Assembly: GCF_005080685.1 (NCBI RefSeq)
Contig: NZ_CP039371.1
Location: 5,518,001-5,582,000, forward strand
DNA: 64,000 nucleotides
Direction of reading: 5' to 3'
Source of the DNA: Pseudomonas putida
Lineage (GTDB): Bacteria > Pseudomonadota > Gammaproteobacteria > Pseudomonadales > Pseudomonadaceae
In this document: positions 27,168 to 36,429 of the stretch, in pieces
Position numbering within the stretch: the first letter of the stretch is position 1
How the letters are laid out: each line of letters begins with the position of its first letter
Notes under the pieces: generated by a model
Database searches by the model: none
The model's input: the letters and a program-made list of their open reading frames with translations, nothing else
Told to the model about the DNA's origin: nothing
Made by a program: the position numbers and the translations under genes

Positions 27168-27460
27168 TTCAGCTCCCTTATCAGTTTTCTGGCTTTCGCT
27201 ATATCGTTGGTTTGGGAGGACTTGTCGCCCCCTGCAAGAAGGAAAATCAGTGTCTCTCCCCTGCGGACAAAATAGACTCGGTAACCAGCACCAAGATCGA
27301 TCCGCAACTCACCAAGCCCTCCGCCAAGCGCCTTGTAATCGCCAAGATTTCCGCTTTGTATACGCTCGATCCTGCGACCGATTGCAACCTTCGCTTTGGT
27401 GTCTTTCAAACTCATCCACCAACGGGAAAAGCTTCTAGTCTGCGCTATAGCATGATTCAC
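27164..27460 (-). CDS. HigB/RelE-family toxin (Phd-doc-independent addiction module killer type)
   Basis: 98 residues of the RelE/ParE superfamily, HigB-like addiction-module killer group: SFSRWWMSLKDTKAKVAIGRRIERIQSGNLGDYKALGGGLGELRIDLGAGYRVYFV is diagnostic. Such toxins usually cut mRNA at the ribosome. I chose GTG 27460 with GGAG six bases upstream; GTG 27472 is an in-frame alternative. It is first in the operon with its antitoxin. Intact. Confidence 0.9.
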   Translation of the reverse strand: MNHAIAQTRSFSRWWMSLKDTKAKVAIGRRIERIQSGNLGDYKALGGGLGELRIDLGAGYRVYFVRRGETLIFLLAGGDKSSQTNDIAKARKLIRELK

Positions 27461-27678
27461 ACGATGCTCCACAGTATCCTATTGGATACATATTTACAAG
27501 AATGGATGTGCTCCACTCTGGCAAACGCTGGCGCGTGAAAAACTCAGCGGCCTCTTGTACTAACGTCAGAAAAATCCCCCGCACATACCCACCAACACCT
27601 CTTGCAACACCCCTCCAGCGAACCTTCCCCCACCCTCGACGTCGGATTCTTCATCCCACGCTTTTCGAGGTAGCCCGT

Positions 27679-28569
27679 GTGAAAGAGATCATCGCCCGCA
27701 AGTACCGCCTGATGGTGAAGACCTTCGGCTACATCGGCTGGTCGCTCTTATGGCTGCTGGCCTGGGACGTGCTGGTCACCATCGATTTCATGCTGTTCTT
27801 CAACAGCGAATTCACCCTGCCGCTGATCCCGCTGACCCTGCTCGGCTCGGCGCTGGTGGTGCTGGTGAGTTTTCGCAACAGCAGCGCCTACAACCGCTGG
27901 TGGGAGGCGCGCACGTTGTGGGGCGCGCTGGTGAACAGTTCGCGCAGCTTCGCCCGGCAGACGCTGACGCTGATCGATGACCCCGACGAGGGGCTGAATC
28001 CGGTCAAGGCCACCTTGCTGCGCCGGCATATCGCCTATGTGAACTGCCTGGCGGCGCACCTCAAGGGCGGCGCGTGCCCCGACGAACTGATGGCCTTCAT
28101 CCCACCGGCCGAATTCGAGCGCCGCAACAAGTCGAACAATTTCGCCAACGACATCCTCGGCGGCTCCGCCGCGCTGCTGGCGCGGGAGTACCAGGCCGGG
28201 CGTCTGGACAGCATCCGCCTGGCGCGGCTGGAGTCGACCCTGGTCGACCTGTCCAATGCCCAGGGCGGCATGGAGCGCATCGCCAACACGCCACTGCCCT
28301 ACCCCTATGTCTATTTCCCACGGCTGTTCATCACGCTGTTCTGCCTGATCGTGCCGGTGGGGCTGGTCGAGTCGCTCGGCTGGTTCACCCCGCTGGCCTC
28401 GACCGTGGTCGGCTTCATGCTGCTGGCGATCGAGCGCATCGGCACCGACCTGCAAAGCCCGTTTCGCTTCAGTGAGCATCAGATCCAGATGGACACCATC
28501 TGCGAAACCATCGAGCGCAACCTGGAGTCGATGCAGCGCGAGGCGCAATGCGGTGAGTTGGTGCAGTGA
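27679..28569 (+). CDS. Bestrophin-like anion channel (YneE family)
   Basis: 296-residue membrane protein of the bestrophin/RFP-TM family: WDVLVTIDFMLFFNSEFTLPLIPLTLLGSALVVLVSFRNSSAYNRWWEAR with the conserved RWWEAR, and a second membrane pair (YPYVYFPRLFITLFCLIVPVGL...). Bacterial members form pentameric ion channels in the inner membrane. The start GTG 27679 has GAGG eight bases upstream; the open frame extends further 5' but that part lacks conserved sequence. It stands alone, convergent with the ABC operon 14 bp away. Confidence 0.88.
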   Translation: MKEIIARKYRLMVKTFGYIGWSLLWLLAWDVLVTIDFMLFFNSEFTLPLIPLTLLGSALVVLVSFRNSSAYNRWWEARTLWGALVNSSRSFARQTLTLIDDPDEGLNPVKATLLRRHIAYVNCLAAHLKGGACPDELMAFIPPAEFERRNKSNNFANDILGGSAALLAREYQAGRLDSIRLARLESTLVDLSNAQGGMERIANTPLPYPYVYFPRLFITLFCLIVPVGLVESLGWFTPLASTVVGFMLLAIERIGTDLQSPFRFSEHQIQMDTICETIERNLESMQREAQCGELVQ

Positions 28570-28583
28570 AGGGCCGCTAGCGC

Positions 28584-29351
28584 TCAGGCCCGAACATAGC
28601 GCTGGCGCAATACATCGCTGAACGCATCCACCAGCAATACCAGCACCAGCATGGCGAGGATCACCGTGCTGGCCTGGGCCTCCTGGAACAGGCTCAGGGT
28701 GGTGTAGAGCATCTGGCCCAACCCGCCGGCACCGACGAAGCCAAGCACGCTGGCCATGCGGATGTTGTTCTCCCAACGGTACAGGCTGTACGCCAGCAGT
28801 TGCGGCCAGAGGTTGGGCAAGGTGCCGAAACAGAACGCCGTCACCTGCCCGCCCCCTTGCAGGCGAATGGCCGCCGCTGGCTCGGCTGGCGCATTCTCCA
28901 GTGCCTCGGCGAACAAGCGCCCCAGCACGCCCGCCGTATGCAGCGCCAGGGCCAGGGTACCGGCATTCGGGCCGAGCCCGGCAGCCAGCACCGTCAGCGC
29001 CGCCCAGACCAGTTCGGGGATGGCACGCAAGGCGTTGAGCAGCAGGCGTGCCACCGATTGCAACGGCCAGCCGAAGCGCCCCGCCGCCGGCAGCGCGAGC
29101 AGCATCCCCAGCACCATCGCCAACAACGTCCCCAACCCCGACATGGCCAGGGTTTCCAGGGCGCCCCGACCCACCGCGCGCAGGTGCTCGGCAGACAGGT
29201 CAGGATGCAGGAAACGCCCCGCATATTCGCCCATCTGCCCCAGACCGCCATTGCCGACCAGGGCGTGCAGGTCCAACTCCAGGTAGCCGAACGAAGCCAC
29301 CACCGCCGCGACGATGCCCGCGATCAGCAACAGGTTGATCACCCGATTCAT
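28584..29351 (-). CDS. Phosphonate-type ABC transporter permease (PhnE-like, second copy)
   Basis: 255-residue inner-membrane permease. It has the binding-protein-dependent transport domain (ALETLAMSGLGTLLAMVLGMLLALPAAG ... EALENAPAEPAAAIRLQGGG, the EAA loop) and the PhnE-specific ending MASVLGFVGAGGLGQMLYTTLSLF. It is the last gene of a four-gene importer, overlapping the first permease by four bases. Two different PhnE subunits in tandem imply a heterodimeric channel. Confidence 0.9.
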   Translation of the reverse strand: MNRVINLLLIAGIVAAVVASFGYLELDLHALVGNGGLGQMGEYAGRFLHPDLSAEHLRAVGRGALETLAMSGLGTLLAMVLGMLLALPAAGRFGWPLQSVARLLLNALRAIPELVWAALTVLAAGLGPNAGTLALALHTAGVLGRLFAEALENAPAEPAAAIRLQGGGQVTAFCFGTLPNLWPQLLAYSLYRWENNIRMASVLGFVGAGGLGQMLYTTLSLFQEAQASTVILAMLVLVLLVDAFSDVLRQRYVRA

Positions 29352-30175
29352 GCCAGCCTCCCGCGCAGCAAGCGGCTGAGCAAGTCGGCCAGGAGCACCA
29401 GGCCGAGGAAGGCCAGGAGCATGCTCGCCACTTCACCGCCGGCGAACATGCGCATCGACAGGTCGATCTGCTGCCCCAGGCCACCGGCGCCGACGAAGCC
29501 CATCACCACCGAGGCGCGCACCGCGCATTCCCAGCGGTAGACCGTGTACGACACCAACTCCGCCGCAGCGCTGGGCAGGATGCCATAGAAGAATGCCGTC
29601 AACCGGCCACTGCCGGCCTGCAGCAAGGCATGCGCCGGACGCTGGTCGACCGACTCGAAGATTTCGGCGTAGACCTTGCCCAGCATGCCGCTGTAGGTGA
29701 TGGCGATGGCCAGCACGCCAGCGGTCGGCCCGAGGCCCACCGCACGCACGAACAGCAGCGCCCAGACAATCTCCGGCACGCTGCGCAGAAAGATCAGCAA
29801 GCCGCGCACCGGCAAGCGCAACAGCCGTGACCACAGCCCGGCCCGCCCGCCTCGCGAGGCCGCGCGCAGCGACAGCGCACGGCTGGCCAACAAGCTGGTG
29901 GGAATCGCCAACAGCAGCGCCAGGGCCATGCCGGCGGTGGCCACGGCCAACGTCTGCAAAGTCGACTGGTACAGCAGCTCGAGGAACTCGGCATCGTGTG
30001 CCGGTGGCCAGAAGGCGCGGGTGAAGCTGGCGATCTGCTGACGGTTTTCCGCCTGCAACAACACCCCTGGGTTCAACTCGCTCAAGTGCAGCCCGGGCCA
30101 CAACAGGGCCAGGGCCAGCAGGGTCATCAGCAGACGCGGCAACGCCGCCGGATCGCGGGTGTCGGTTTTCAGCAT
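29348..30175 (-). CDS. Phosphonate-type ABC transporter permease (PhnE-like, first copy)
   Basis: 275-residue permease paralogous to the next gene: STLQTLAVATAGMALALLLAIPTSLLASRAL, the EAA-loop region YAEIFESVDQRPAHALLQAGSGR, and VVMGFVGAGGLGQQIDLSM near the end. It overlaps the ATPase gene by seven bases and the second permease by four, so all are translated as a coupled unit. Substrate is discussed under the binding protein. Confidence 0.9.
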   Translation of the reverse strand: MLKTDTRDPAALPRLLMTLLALALLWPGLHLSELNPGVLLQAENRQQIASFTRAFWPPAHDAEFLELLYQSTLQTLAVATAGMALALLLAIPTSLLASRALSLRAASRGGRAGLWSRLLRLPVRGLLIFLRSVPEIVWALLFVRAVGLGPTAGVLAIAITYSGMLGKVYAEIFESVDQRPAHALLQAGSGRLTAFFYGILPSAAAELVSYTVYRWECAVRASVVMGFVGAGGLGQQIDLSMRMFAGGEVASMLLAFLGLVLLADLLSRLLRGRLA

Positions 30176-30963
30176 CGCGGAATCTGCACGTTCAGGGTCG
30201 GCCCCTGGACTTGTGGCGAGGCCAGTTGCTCATTGGCGTACAACGCATCGAGCAAGGGCTCGGTCACCGCTTCGGCCGGGCAGTCGAAGGCCACCCTGCC
30301 CTCGCGGATGCCGATCACTCGCGGGAAGTGCGCCAGCGCCAGGTCGACCGCGTGCAGGCTGGCCACCAGGGTCACGCCATTGGCCTGGGCATGGCGGTTG
30401 AGCAGCGCCAGGCTGTGGTCGGCGAGGACCGGGTCCATGGCCGACACCGGCTCGTCGGTCAGCAGGATCTCGGGGCGTTGATACAGCGCCCGGGCGATGC
30501 CGACGCGCTGCAACTGCCCACCGGACAACTGCCCGCACTGCACGAACAGTTTGTCGGCCAGGCCCAGCTCGGCCAATACCTGACGCACGCCAGGCACGTC
30601 GGTCGGATACACCAGGTTGAGCAACCCGCGCGCCAGGCCCCACTGCCCGAGGCGCCCGGCCAGCACCGCCGTCACCACCCGCTGGCGCGGTGGCAGCGGC
30701 GGCGCCTGGTGCACCAGGCCAATACGGGCACGCAGGCGTTGCCTGGCCCCGGCCGACAACGTCCAGGGTCGCTCACCGAACAGTTCAAGACGCCCGCTGC
30801 CAGGCTGCACAGCAGTGGCCATCAGGTGCAGCAGGCTGGACTTGCCGGCCCCGGAGGGGCCGATGATCGCCACGCGTTCGCCCTGTTCGATGCGCAGGCT
30901 CACGTCATCGAGCGCGCGGACCTGGCCATGGCGCAGGCCGGCGCCTTGTACATGGATAGTCAC
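30169..30963 (-). CDS. Phosphonate-type ABC transporter ATPase (PhnC-like)
   Basis: 264-residue ABC ATPase. Walker A GPSGAGKSSLLHL, Q-loop IGLVHQAPPLPPRQ, signature LSGGQLQRVGIARAL, Walker B ILLTDEPVSAMDP and switch His in VASLHAVDLAL are all intact. It starts at GTG 30963, sharing GTGA with the stop of the binding-protein gene. It drives import through the two PhnE-like permeases. Confidence 0.92.
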   Translation of the reverse strand: MTIHVQGAGLRHGQVRALDDVSLRIEQGERVAIIGPSGAGKSSLLHLMATAVQPGSGRLELFGERPWTLSAGARQRLRARIGLVHQAPPLPPRQRVVTAVLAGRLGQWGLARGLLNLVYPTDVPGVRQVLAELGLADKLFVQCGQLSGGQLQRVGIARALYQRPEILLTDEPVSAMDPVLADHSLALLNRHAQANGVTLVASLHAVDLALAHFPRVIGIREGRVAFDCPAEAVTEPLLDALYANEQLASPQVQGPTLNVQIPRC

Positions 30964-31814
30964 TTGAGCAGGCCGGCCTCGCGTGCCGCTTGCTCGGTAC
31001 CCACGTAGTTCTCCGGCTTGGTCTCGATGAAGCGGCTGGCCGCCTGCAGGTCGAGGATCGCCTTGTGCTCCGGATTGGCCGGGTCGAGTTGGAGGAAGGC
31101 CTGCTTGATCTTCTCTTTGAGTGCCGGGTCCATATTGCCGCGCACGGTCCAGTTGTAGTCGAAGTAGGTCGGCGTGGTGGCGAACACCTTGACCTTGCTG
31201 GTATCGACCTTACCGGCATCGACCAGCTTCTGCCATACGCTGGCGTTGAGCACGCCGCCATCGACCTTGCCAGCCTGGACCCAGGCCACCGTCGCGTCGT
31301 GGGCACCGGAATAGGCCACGCGGCTGAAATAGGTTTCCGGCTTGATGTCGTTTTCCTTGAGCATGAAGTAGCGCGGCATCAGGCTACCGGACGTGGACGA
31401 GATCGAGCCGAAGGCGAACGACTTGCCCTTGAGGTCGGCCAGGCTTTTGACGTCCGGGTTGGCAGTGATGAACTTGGAGGTGAACTGCGCGTCCTGTTCA
31501 CGCTGCACCAGCGGCGTGGCGGTAGGGTCCTTCAAGTGCACCTGGACGAAGGTGAAGCCCCCCAGCCAGGCCATGTCCAGGCGATTGCTGGCCAACGACT
31601 CGACCACCGCCGGATAGTCGGCCACGGGGACGAACTTCACCTCCATGCCCAGTTGCTTGGACAGGTACTCGCCCAGCGGCTTGAACTTGCGCAGCAGTTC
31701 CGTCGGCGCTTCGTCGGGAATGGCACTGACACGCAGGGTGTCGGCGGCCTGGGCGACAACGGCACAGCAGGACAGCACGAGGCCGGCGGCGAGCGCCAAA
31801 GGGCGTTTGAGCAT
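30960..31814 (-). CDS. Phosphate/phosphonate-type periplasmic binding protein (PhnD-like)
   Basis: 284-residue exported binding protein: signal peptide cut near VVAQA-AD, then the PhnD-family core (LRVSAIPDEAPTELLRKFKPLGEYLS, DMAWLGGFTFVQ, FGSISSTSGSLMPRYFML, YSGAHDATVAWVQAGKVDGGVLN). Start ATG 31814 has GGAG seven bases upstream. It heads a coupled phnD-C-E-E-like operon without any C-P lyase gene, and is divergent from selD by 126 bp. This linkage raises the possibility that it binds a selenium oxyanion rather than a phosphonate; that is inference. Confidence 0.9.
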   Translation of the reverse strand: MLKRPLALAAGLVLSCCAVVAQAADTLRVSAIPDEAPTELLRKFKPLGEYLSKQLGMEVKFVPVADYPAVVESLASNRLDMAWLGGFTFVQVHLKDPTATPLVQREQDAQFTSKFITANPDVKSLADLKGKSFAFGSISSTSGSLMPRYFMLKENDIKPETYFSRVAYSGAHDATVAWVQAGKVDGGVLNASVWQKLVDAGKVDTSKVKVFATTPTYFDYNWTVRGNMDPALKEKIKQAFLQLDPANPEHKAILDLQAASRFIETKPENYVGTEQAAREAGLLK

Positions 31815-31940
31815 GGAGGTTCTCCGGTTCAATAGCGGGGAAAGTGCCGGCGACGTGCCGACGCTGGGAATTATAAGAGGCACGGGCGCAAAGGCCAGCT
31901 TTGCTACAATCGCGCAATCAATTACCCCCTTGAGGTACGT

Positions 31941-32975
31941 ATGAGCGAGCCGATTCGCCTGACCCAGTACAGCCACGGTGCCGGTTGTGGCTGCAAGATC
32001 TCCCCCAAGGTACTGGACGTGATCCTCGCCGAAAGCGGCGTCCAGGCCCTGGACCCGAAGCTATGGGTAGGCAATGCCTCGCGCGACGACGCTGCGGTGT
32101 ATGCCCTGGACGACGAGCGTGGAGTGGTCTCGACCACCGATTTCTTCATGCCGATCGTCGATGACCCGTACGACTTCGGCCGTATCGCCGCCACCAATGC
32201 CATCAGCGACATCTACGCCATGGGTGGCGATCCGCTGATGGCCATCGCCATCCTCGGCTGGCCGGTCAACGTGCTGGCGCCGGAAGTCGCTCGCGAAGTG
32301 ATCCGGGGCGGTCGCGCCGTGTGCGCCGAAGCCGGCATCCCGTTGGCCGGCGGCCACTCGATCGATGCTCCCGAGCCGATCTTCGGCCTGGCCGTGACGG
32401 GCGTGGTCAGCAAGCGCCACCTCAAGCGCAACGACACCGCCACTGCCGGCTGCCGCCTGTTCCTGACCAAGCCGCTGGGCATCGGCATTCTCACCACCGC
32501 CGAGAAGAAGGCCAAGCTGCGCGAACAGGACCAGGGCCTGGCGCGTGACTGGATGTGCACGCTCAACACCCCCGGCAGCCGCTTCGGCAAACTCGACGGG
32601 GTCAAGGCGATGACCGACGTGACCGGCTTCGGCCTGCTTGGCCACCTGGTCGAACTGGCCGAAGGCAGCGGCCTGACCGCCGTGCTGGACTATGCCGCGG
32701 TGCCCCGCCTGCCGAGCGTCGATCACTACCTGGCAGAAGGCTGCATCCCCGGCGGCACCCTGCGCAACTTCGACAGCTATGGGCACAAGCTCGGCGCCCT
32801 GAGCGAGGAGCAGAAGCACCTGCTGTGCGATCCACAGACCAGCGGTGGCCTGCTGGTGGCCGTGACGCCCGAGGGCGAGGCCCAGTTTCTTGCCGTGGCC
32901 GCCGAATTGGGTCTGCAACTCTCGCCGATCGGCCAGTTGGTCGAGCGACAGAGCCACGCAGTCGAGGTGAACTGA
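31941..32975 (+). CDS. selD: SelD, selenophosphate synthetase
   Basis: 344-residue enzyme making selenophosphate from selenide and ATP. The active-site Cys (not Sec) is in [12 protein letters not shown] (Cys17-region, with catalytic Lys), the ATP-binding Asp-rich motif is [10 protein letters not shown], and [18 protein letters not shown] is conserved. The stop TGA overlaps the start of selU (TGATG), so the two form an operon. No selA/selB is in the window, so the visible use of selenophosphate is tRNA 2-selenouridine. Confidence 0.96.
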   Translation: MSEPIRLTQYSHGAGCGCKISPKVLDVILAESGVQALDPKLWVGNASRDDAAVYALDDERGVVSTTDFFMPIVDDPYDFGRIAATNAISDIYAMGGDPLMAIAILGWPVNVLAPEVAREVIRGGRAVCAEAGIPLAGGHSIDAPEPIFGLAVTGVVSKRHLKRNDTATAGCRLFLTKPLGIGILTTAEKKAKLREQDQGLARDWMCTLNTPGSRFGKLDGVKAMTDVTGFGLLGHLVELAEGSGLTAVLDYAAVPRLPSVDHYLAEGCIPGGTLRNFDSYGHKLGALSEEQKHLLCDPQTSGGLLVAVTPEGEAQFLAVAAELGLQLSPIGQLVERQSHAVEVN

Positions 32976-34090
32976 TGCGCCCTGACTGCACCGATTTCCG
33001 TCAACTGTTCCTCGACGACGCGCCGATGATGGACATGCGCGCACCGATCGAATTCGCCAAGGGCGCCTTCCCCGGTGTCGTCAACCTGCCGCTGATGACC
33101 GACCACGAACGGCAGAAGGTCGGCACCTGCTACAAGCAGCAGGGCCAGGCCGCCGCCATCACCCTCGGCCACCAGCTGGTCAGCGGCGCCACCAAGCGCG
33201 AGCGGCTGCATGCCTGGGCCAGCTTCGCCAAGGCGCATCCCGATGGCTACCTGTACTGCTTTCGCGGCGGCCTGCGTTCGTTGATCGTGCAGCAATGGCT
33301 GCGCGATGAAGCCGGCATCGATTACCCGCGCATCAAGGGGGGCTACAAGGCGCTGCGCACCTTCCTGCTGGAAACCACCCAGCAAGCCGTGGAGCAATGC
33401 GATTTCGTCCTGGTCGGCGGCTTGACCGGCACCGGCAAGACCGATGTGCTGCACGAGCTGAGCAACGTACTGGACCTCGAGGGCCACGCCAACCACCGTG
33501 GTTCGAGCTTCGGCAAGCGCGCCACCGCACAGCCGTCGCAGATCGACTTCGAGAACAAGCTGGCCATCGACGTGCTGAAGAAACGCGCCCGCGGCATCGA
33601 GCAGTTCGTGCTCGAAGACGAGGGTCGCATCGTCGGAAGCTGTTCGCTGCCGCTGGAGCTGTACCAAGGTATGCAGCAGTACCCGCTGGTGTGGCTGGAG
33701 GACAGTTTCGAGAACCGGGTCGAACGCATCCTGCGCGACTATGTGATCAATCTCTGCGCTGAATTCATCGCTGTGCACGGCGAGGAGGATGGCCGTCGGC
33801 TGTTCGCCGAGCGCATGCTGCAGAGCATGAACAACATCCACAAGCGCCTGGGCGGCGAGCGCTTCCAGCGATTGTCCGAGATCCTCGGCCAGGCCTTGGA
33901 GGAGCAGCAGCGCAGTGGTGCGGTGGACCTGCACCGGGGCTGGATCGAAGGCTTGCTGAAGGAATACTACGACCCGATGTACGCCTATCAGCGCGAGGCC
34001 AAGGCCGAGCGCATCGAGTTCGCCGGCGATGGTGTCGAGGTGCGCGAGTACCTCAAGGCCCGCGCCTTGCGCGCACCCAGGTCCAACTAG
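32975..34090 (+). CDS. selU: SelU (MnmH), tRNA 2-selenouridine synthase
   Basis: 371 residues. N-terminal rhodanese domain with the catalytic Cys in [11 protein letters not shown] (residue ~92), and C-terminal P-loop domain with [12 protein letters not shown]. SelU replaces the 2-thio sulfur of wobble uridines in tRNA-Lys, -Glu and -Gln with selenium from selenophosphate, through a geranylated intermediate. ATG 32975 shares its A with the selD stop; the frame is open upstream but overlaps selD without homology. The REP pair at 34110 follows it. Confidence 0.95.
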   Translation: MRPDCTDFRQLFLDDAPMMDMRAPIEFAKGAFPGVVNLPLMTDHERQKVGTCYKQQGQAAAITLGHQLVSGATKRERLHAWASFAKAHPDGYLYCFRGGLRSLIVQQWLRDEAGIDYPRIKGGYKALRTFLLETTQQAVEQCDFVLVGGLTGTGKTDVLHELSNVLDLEGHANHRGSSFGKRATAQPSQIDFENKLAIDVLKKRARGIEQFVLEDEGRIVGSCSLPLELYQGMQQYPLVWLEDSFENRVERILRDYVINLCAEFIAVHGEEDGRRLFAERMLQSMNNIHKRLGGERFQRLSEILGQALEEQQRSGAVDLHRGWIEGLLKEYYDPMYAYQREAKAERIEFAGDGVEVREYLKARALRAPRSN

Positions 34091-34109
34091 CAGGGCTGCT
34101 TTGCAGCCC

Positions 34110-34173
34110 ATCGCCGGCAAGCCGGCTCCTACAGGTGCAAGGGTTCTGGTGTAGGAGTCGACTTGCCGGCGAT
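34110..34173. repeat. REP pair, imperfect inverted repeat
   Basis: 34110-34133 and 34150-34173 are 24-base arms of the atcgccggcaag...ctcctaca type with two mismatches. It separates the convergent selU and lprI-like genes and could end both transcripts. Confidence 0.75.
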
Positions 34174-34192
34174 AGGGCACTCGCGGGCGCCA

Positions 34193-34579
34193 TCACTGCC
34201 CAGGGCTCAGCACCCGCTCAAGCTCCGCCCCGCGCTCACGGGTCATGTCCAGCATGCACATGCCGCCCTCCAGCTGGGCCATGGTCCCCTCGCTGGCCTG
34301 CACATGGAACTTGCAGTTGGCGTCGCGATAGGCGATCCATTGCCGCTGCACATCCCGCAGACTCTTCTTCGGGCCGGTATCGAGCTGGGTCGCCAGCTGC
34401 TTGTACACACGGTTGAGCCGCTCATCCTGCAGCTTGGTTTCGGCCTGGATGCAACTGCTCATGGCCACGGTACTGGAAGCCTTGTCCATGCACGCGGTAT
34501 AGGCCGACGAGTTGTCCTCGGCCATGGCCAGTGGCGCCAGGCAAGCCAGCGCAAGTCCGATCAGGTATCGCTTGTTCAT
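34193..34579 (-). CDS. LprI-family exported protein (DUF1311)
   Basis: 128 residues: signal peptide MNKRYLIGLALACLAPLAMAED, then the LprI pattern YTACMDKASSTVAMSSCIQAETKLQDERLNRVYKQL and LRDVQRQWIAYRDANCKF with four spaced Cys. Members bind or inhibit lysozyme in some bacteria; here the role is unknown. Start ATG 34579 has AGGAGGG seven bases upstream. Its start is 23 bp from the stop of a membrane-protein gene on the same strand. Confidence 0.85.
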   Translation of the reverse strand: MNKRYLIGLALACLAPLAMAEDNSSAYTACMDKASSTVAMSSCIQAETKLQDERLNRVYKQLATQLDTGPKKSLRDVQRQWIAYRDANCKFHVQASEGTMAQLEGGMCMLDMTRERGAELERVLSPGQ

Positions 34580-34602
34580 CGAGCATCCCTCCTGGTGAAC
34601 GT

Positions 34603-35142
34603 CTACAGCGTCTGCGGTTGCTCCGGCGGCATCAGTACCTTGCCCGGCTCGAAGCGCAACGCAGGCATCTGCGTGGCGGCATACAGGGTGACCGCGAGCG
34701 CCGCGATCAGCACCACGTCGAGCCAGTGCCAGCCCGGCACGTCGTCGGCGCGGCGTGCCTTCCAGCACTGCCAGGCCTGGCCGAGGCAGAACCCCAGGAT
34801 CGCCAGCAACCACAGGTAGAAACCGGCGCCAAAGCCGGTCAGGTCGTGGAACTCGTAGCTCCGGTTGTCGGGCAGGCGCTCGATGCCGAGGCTGGTCGCC
34901 GCCAGGTACAAGGCTGCCAGGCCCAGCACCAGGGCCAGACGCCGAAAGCGTCGATGGGCGAGGATCGCCAGCGCCAGCAAGGGGTTGGCGAACCACTGAA
35001 ACAGCCCGAATGGTACGCCCCAGGGCCCATACAGCAACATCTGCAAGGCTGGCATGTGCCGCCCGGCGCCCATCAGCGCGCCGTCGAACGCCAGGCTGAG
35101 CAGGTACAGGGCAAGGCTTATGGCGATGTAGAAGGCTGGCAA
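34603..35142 (-). CDS. Hypothetical integral membrane protein
   Basis: 179 residues with about five hydrophobic helices (FYIAISLALYLLSLAF, PLLALAILAH, LALVLGLAALYLAATSLG, GFYLWLLAILGFCLGQ, VVLIAALAVTLYAAT). No family recognised. The start is TTG 35142, with GGAG seven bases upstream; no ATG gives the first helix in full. It probably forms a transcription unit with the downstream LprI-like gene. Confidence 0.65.
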   Translation of the reverse strand: MPAFYIAISLALYLLSLAFDGALMGAGRHMPALQMLLYGPWGVPFGLFQWFANPLLALAILAHRRFRRLALVLGLAALYLAATSLGIERLPDNRSYEFHDLTGFGAGFYLWLLAILGFCLGQAWQCWKARRADDVPGWHWLDVVLIAALAVTLYAATQMPALRFEPGKVLMPPEQPQTL

Positions 35143-35194
35143 ACGATTGCTCCGCGACAGGTCGTGAAACTGCCGACCATACAGTACGACCTCG

Positions 35195-35758
35195 TCAGGC
35201 GACAGGCGGTTCGAGCAACAGCCCGTAGATTCCCGAGTCGGACAGCTCGCCGGCCACGCACCAACGCGCCCGCAGAGTGCCTTCGAGGACGAAGCCCTGG
35301 CGCTCGAGGGTACGCGCCGAGCCTTGGTTGCGCGGGTCTATTTCGCCTTCCAGGCGGCGCATGTGCAGGGTGTGGGCGATGTAGTCGATGAAGCAGGTCA
35401 GGGCTTCGTCCATGTAGCCCCTGCCCTGCACGGCGCTGGCCAGGCAGTAGCCGATCTCGCCACGACGGGAAACGTCATCGATATTGAACAACTGGACCAT
35501 GCCGATCAGTTCGCCGTTGTCGCGGCGGTACATGCCGAGCTTGAGCTGGTCACCGTTGGCATAGGCTTCGCGGTCGGCGGCAAGGGCGCTCTGGGCCTCG
35601 GCCAGGTCCTGCCAGGGGGCGTGGTGCCAGTAACGCATGACCTCGGGGTCGGCCATGATCGTCAGCCATTGAGCGGCATCGGCGTGGCGCATGGGGCGCA
35701 GCTGCAAGCGCGGGCTGTCGAGGCAGAGGTCACTGGGGAAACTGCGGGGTGGGGTCAC
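35195..35758 (-). CDS. GNAT-family N-acetyltransferase (RimJ/RimL type)
   Basis: 187 residues of the Acetyltransf_3 group: LDSPRLQLRPMRHADAAQWLTIMADPEVMRYW at the start, and the acetyl-CoA loop in IGYCLASAVQGRGYMDEAL, with EGEIDPRNQGSARTLERQGFVLEG near the end. GTG 35758 is preferred because AGGAG lies seven bases before it; ATG 35776 has none. These enzymes acetylate the N-terminus of ribosomal proteins or small amines; the target is not shown. Confidence 0.85.
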   Translation of the reverse strand: MTPPRSFPSDLCLDSPRLQLRPMRHADAAQWLTIMADPEVMRYWHHAPWQDLAEAQSALAADREAYANGDQLKLGMYRRDNGELIGMVQLFNIDDVSRRGEIGYCLASAVQGRGYMDEALTCFIDYIAHTLHMRRLEGEIDPRNQGSARTLERQGFVLEGTLRARWCVAGELSDSGIYGLLLEPPVA

Positions 35759-35896
35759 GCCGGATCTCCTGTCCATGGCTGGGGAGATGACATCTTAACG
35801 TCATGTGGCGGTTTGTAGCACCCGATCGCCACCGAGCCGACGCCCACGAGACGCCGTTGCGCCTGTAGGAGCCAGCTCGCCCTTGATGCGCTGGGA

Positions 35897-36280
35897 TCAG
35901 GCCACCTCGGCCCCGTCATCCGGCCAATGCGGCTCGTTGGCCCCAGGCGGGGTCAGCGGCGGCAGGCCATAGGCGGCCCGCGCAGCGTCGCAGCTGGGGT
36001 TGTGCACCCCGCCTTCCCACGATGCCTCGAACTCGCGGCAAGGGCTGGATCGGTTGGCGTAGATACTGCACGCCACCTCCTTGCCGATCTCGCCTTGCAG
36101 GCTCACGCAGCGGCATGGCTTGGCGTCGGTGCCGATCATGGCGACACGGGTTGGGTTGATCTGCACGACCAGATCATCCGGCACCAGGCCGCCGGCAGAC
36201 TGGCATTCACCCCAAAAGAAGGACACACGGAAAAACCCGCAGCAGGCGCCGCAGTCAAGGCAAGGGTTGTATTCGGACAT
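35897..36280 (-). CDS. YkgJ-family cysteine-cluster protein
   Basis: 127 residues. CLDCGACCGFFRVSF at the N-terminus plus CRCVSLQGE, CSIYANRSSPCREFE and NPSC give the eight-Cys metal-cluster pattern of the YkgJ/CxxCxxCC family, thought to bind zinc or iron. Cytoplasmic, function unknown. Starts at ATG 36280 with no clear ribosome-binding site. Confidence 0.85.
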   Translation of the reverse strand: MSEYNPCLDCGACCGFFRVSFFWGECQSAGGLVPDDLVVQINPTRVAMIGTDAKPCRCVSLQGEIGKEVACSIYANRSSPCREFEASWEGGVHNPSCDAARAAYGLPPLTPPGANEPHWPDDGAEVA

Positions 36281-36397
36281 GATGGCACGGAGGGAAGGTT
36301 ATTGTTATCGGGGCTGGGCCCGCGCGCCATTTGTAATCGAAGCCAGGTCGGCTGAGAAGGGGGTGAAGCAAAAATAGTTCGCCGCTTATCCGGCTGG

Positions 36398-36423
36398 CCC
36401 GAACCCGCCAAGGCGGGCTCGGG
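36398..36423 (-). terminator. Possible transcript-end hairpin after alaC
   Basis: cccgaacccgcc and ggcgggctcggg form a stem with one mismatched pair and an aa loop, seven bases past the alaC stop. There is no T-run close behind, so it may only stabilise the 3' end. Confidence 0.4.
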
Positions 36424-36429
36424 AAAGCG

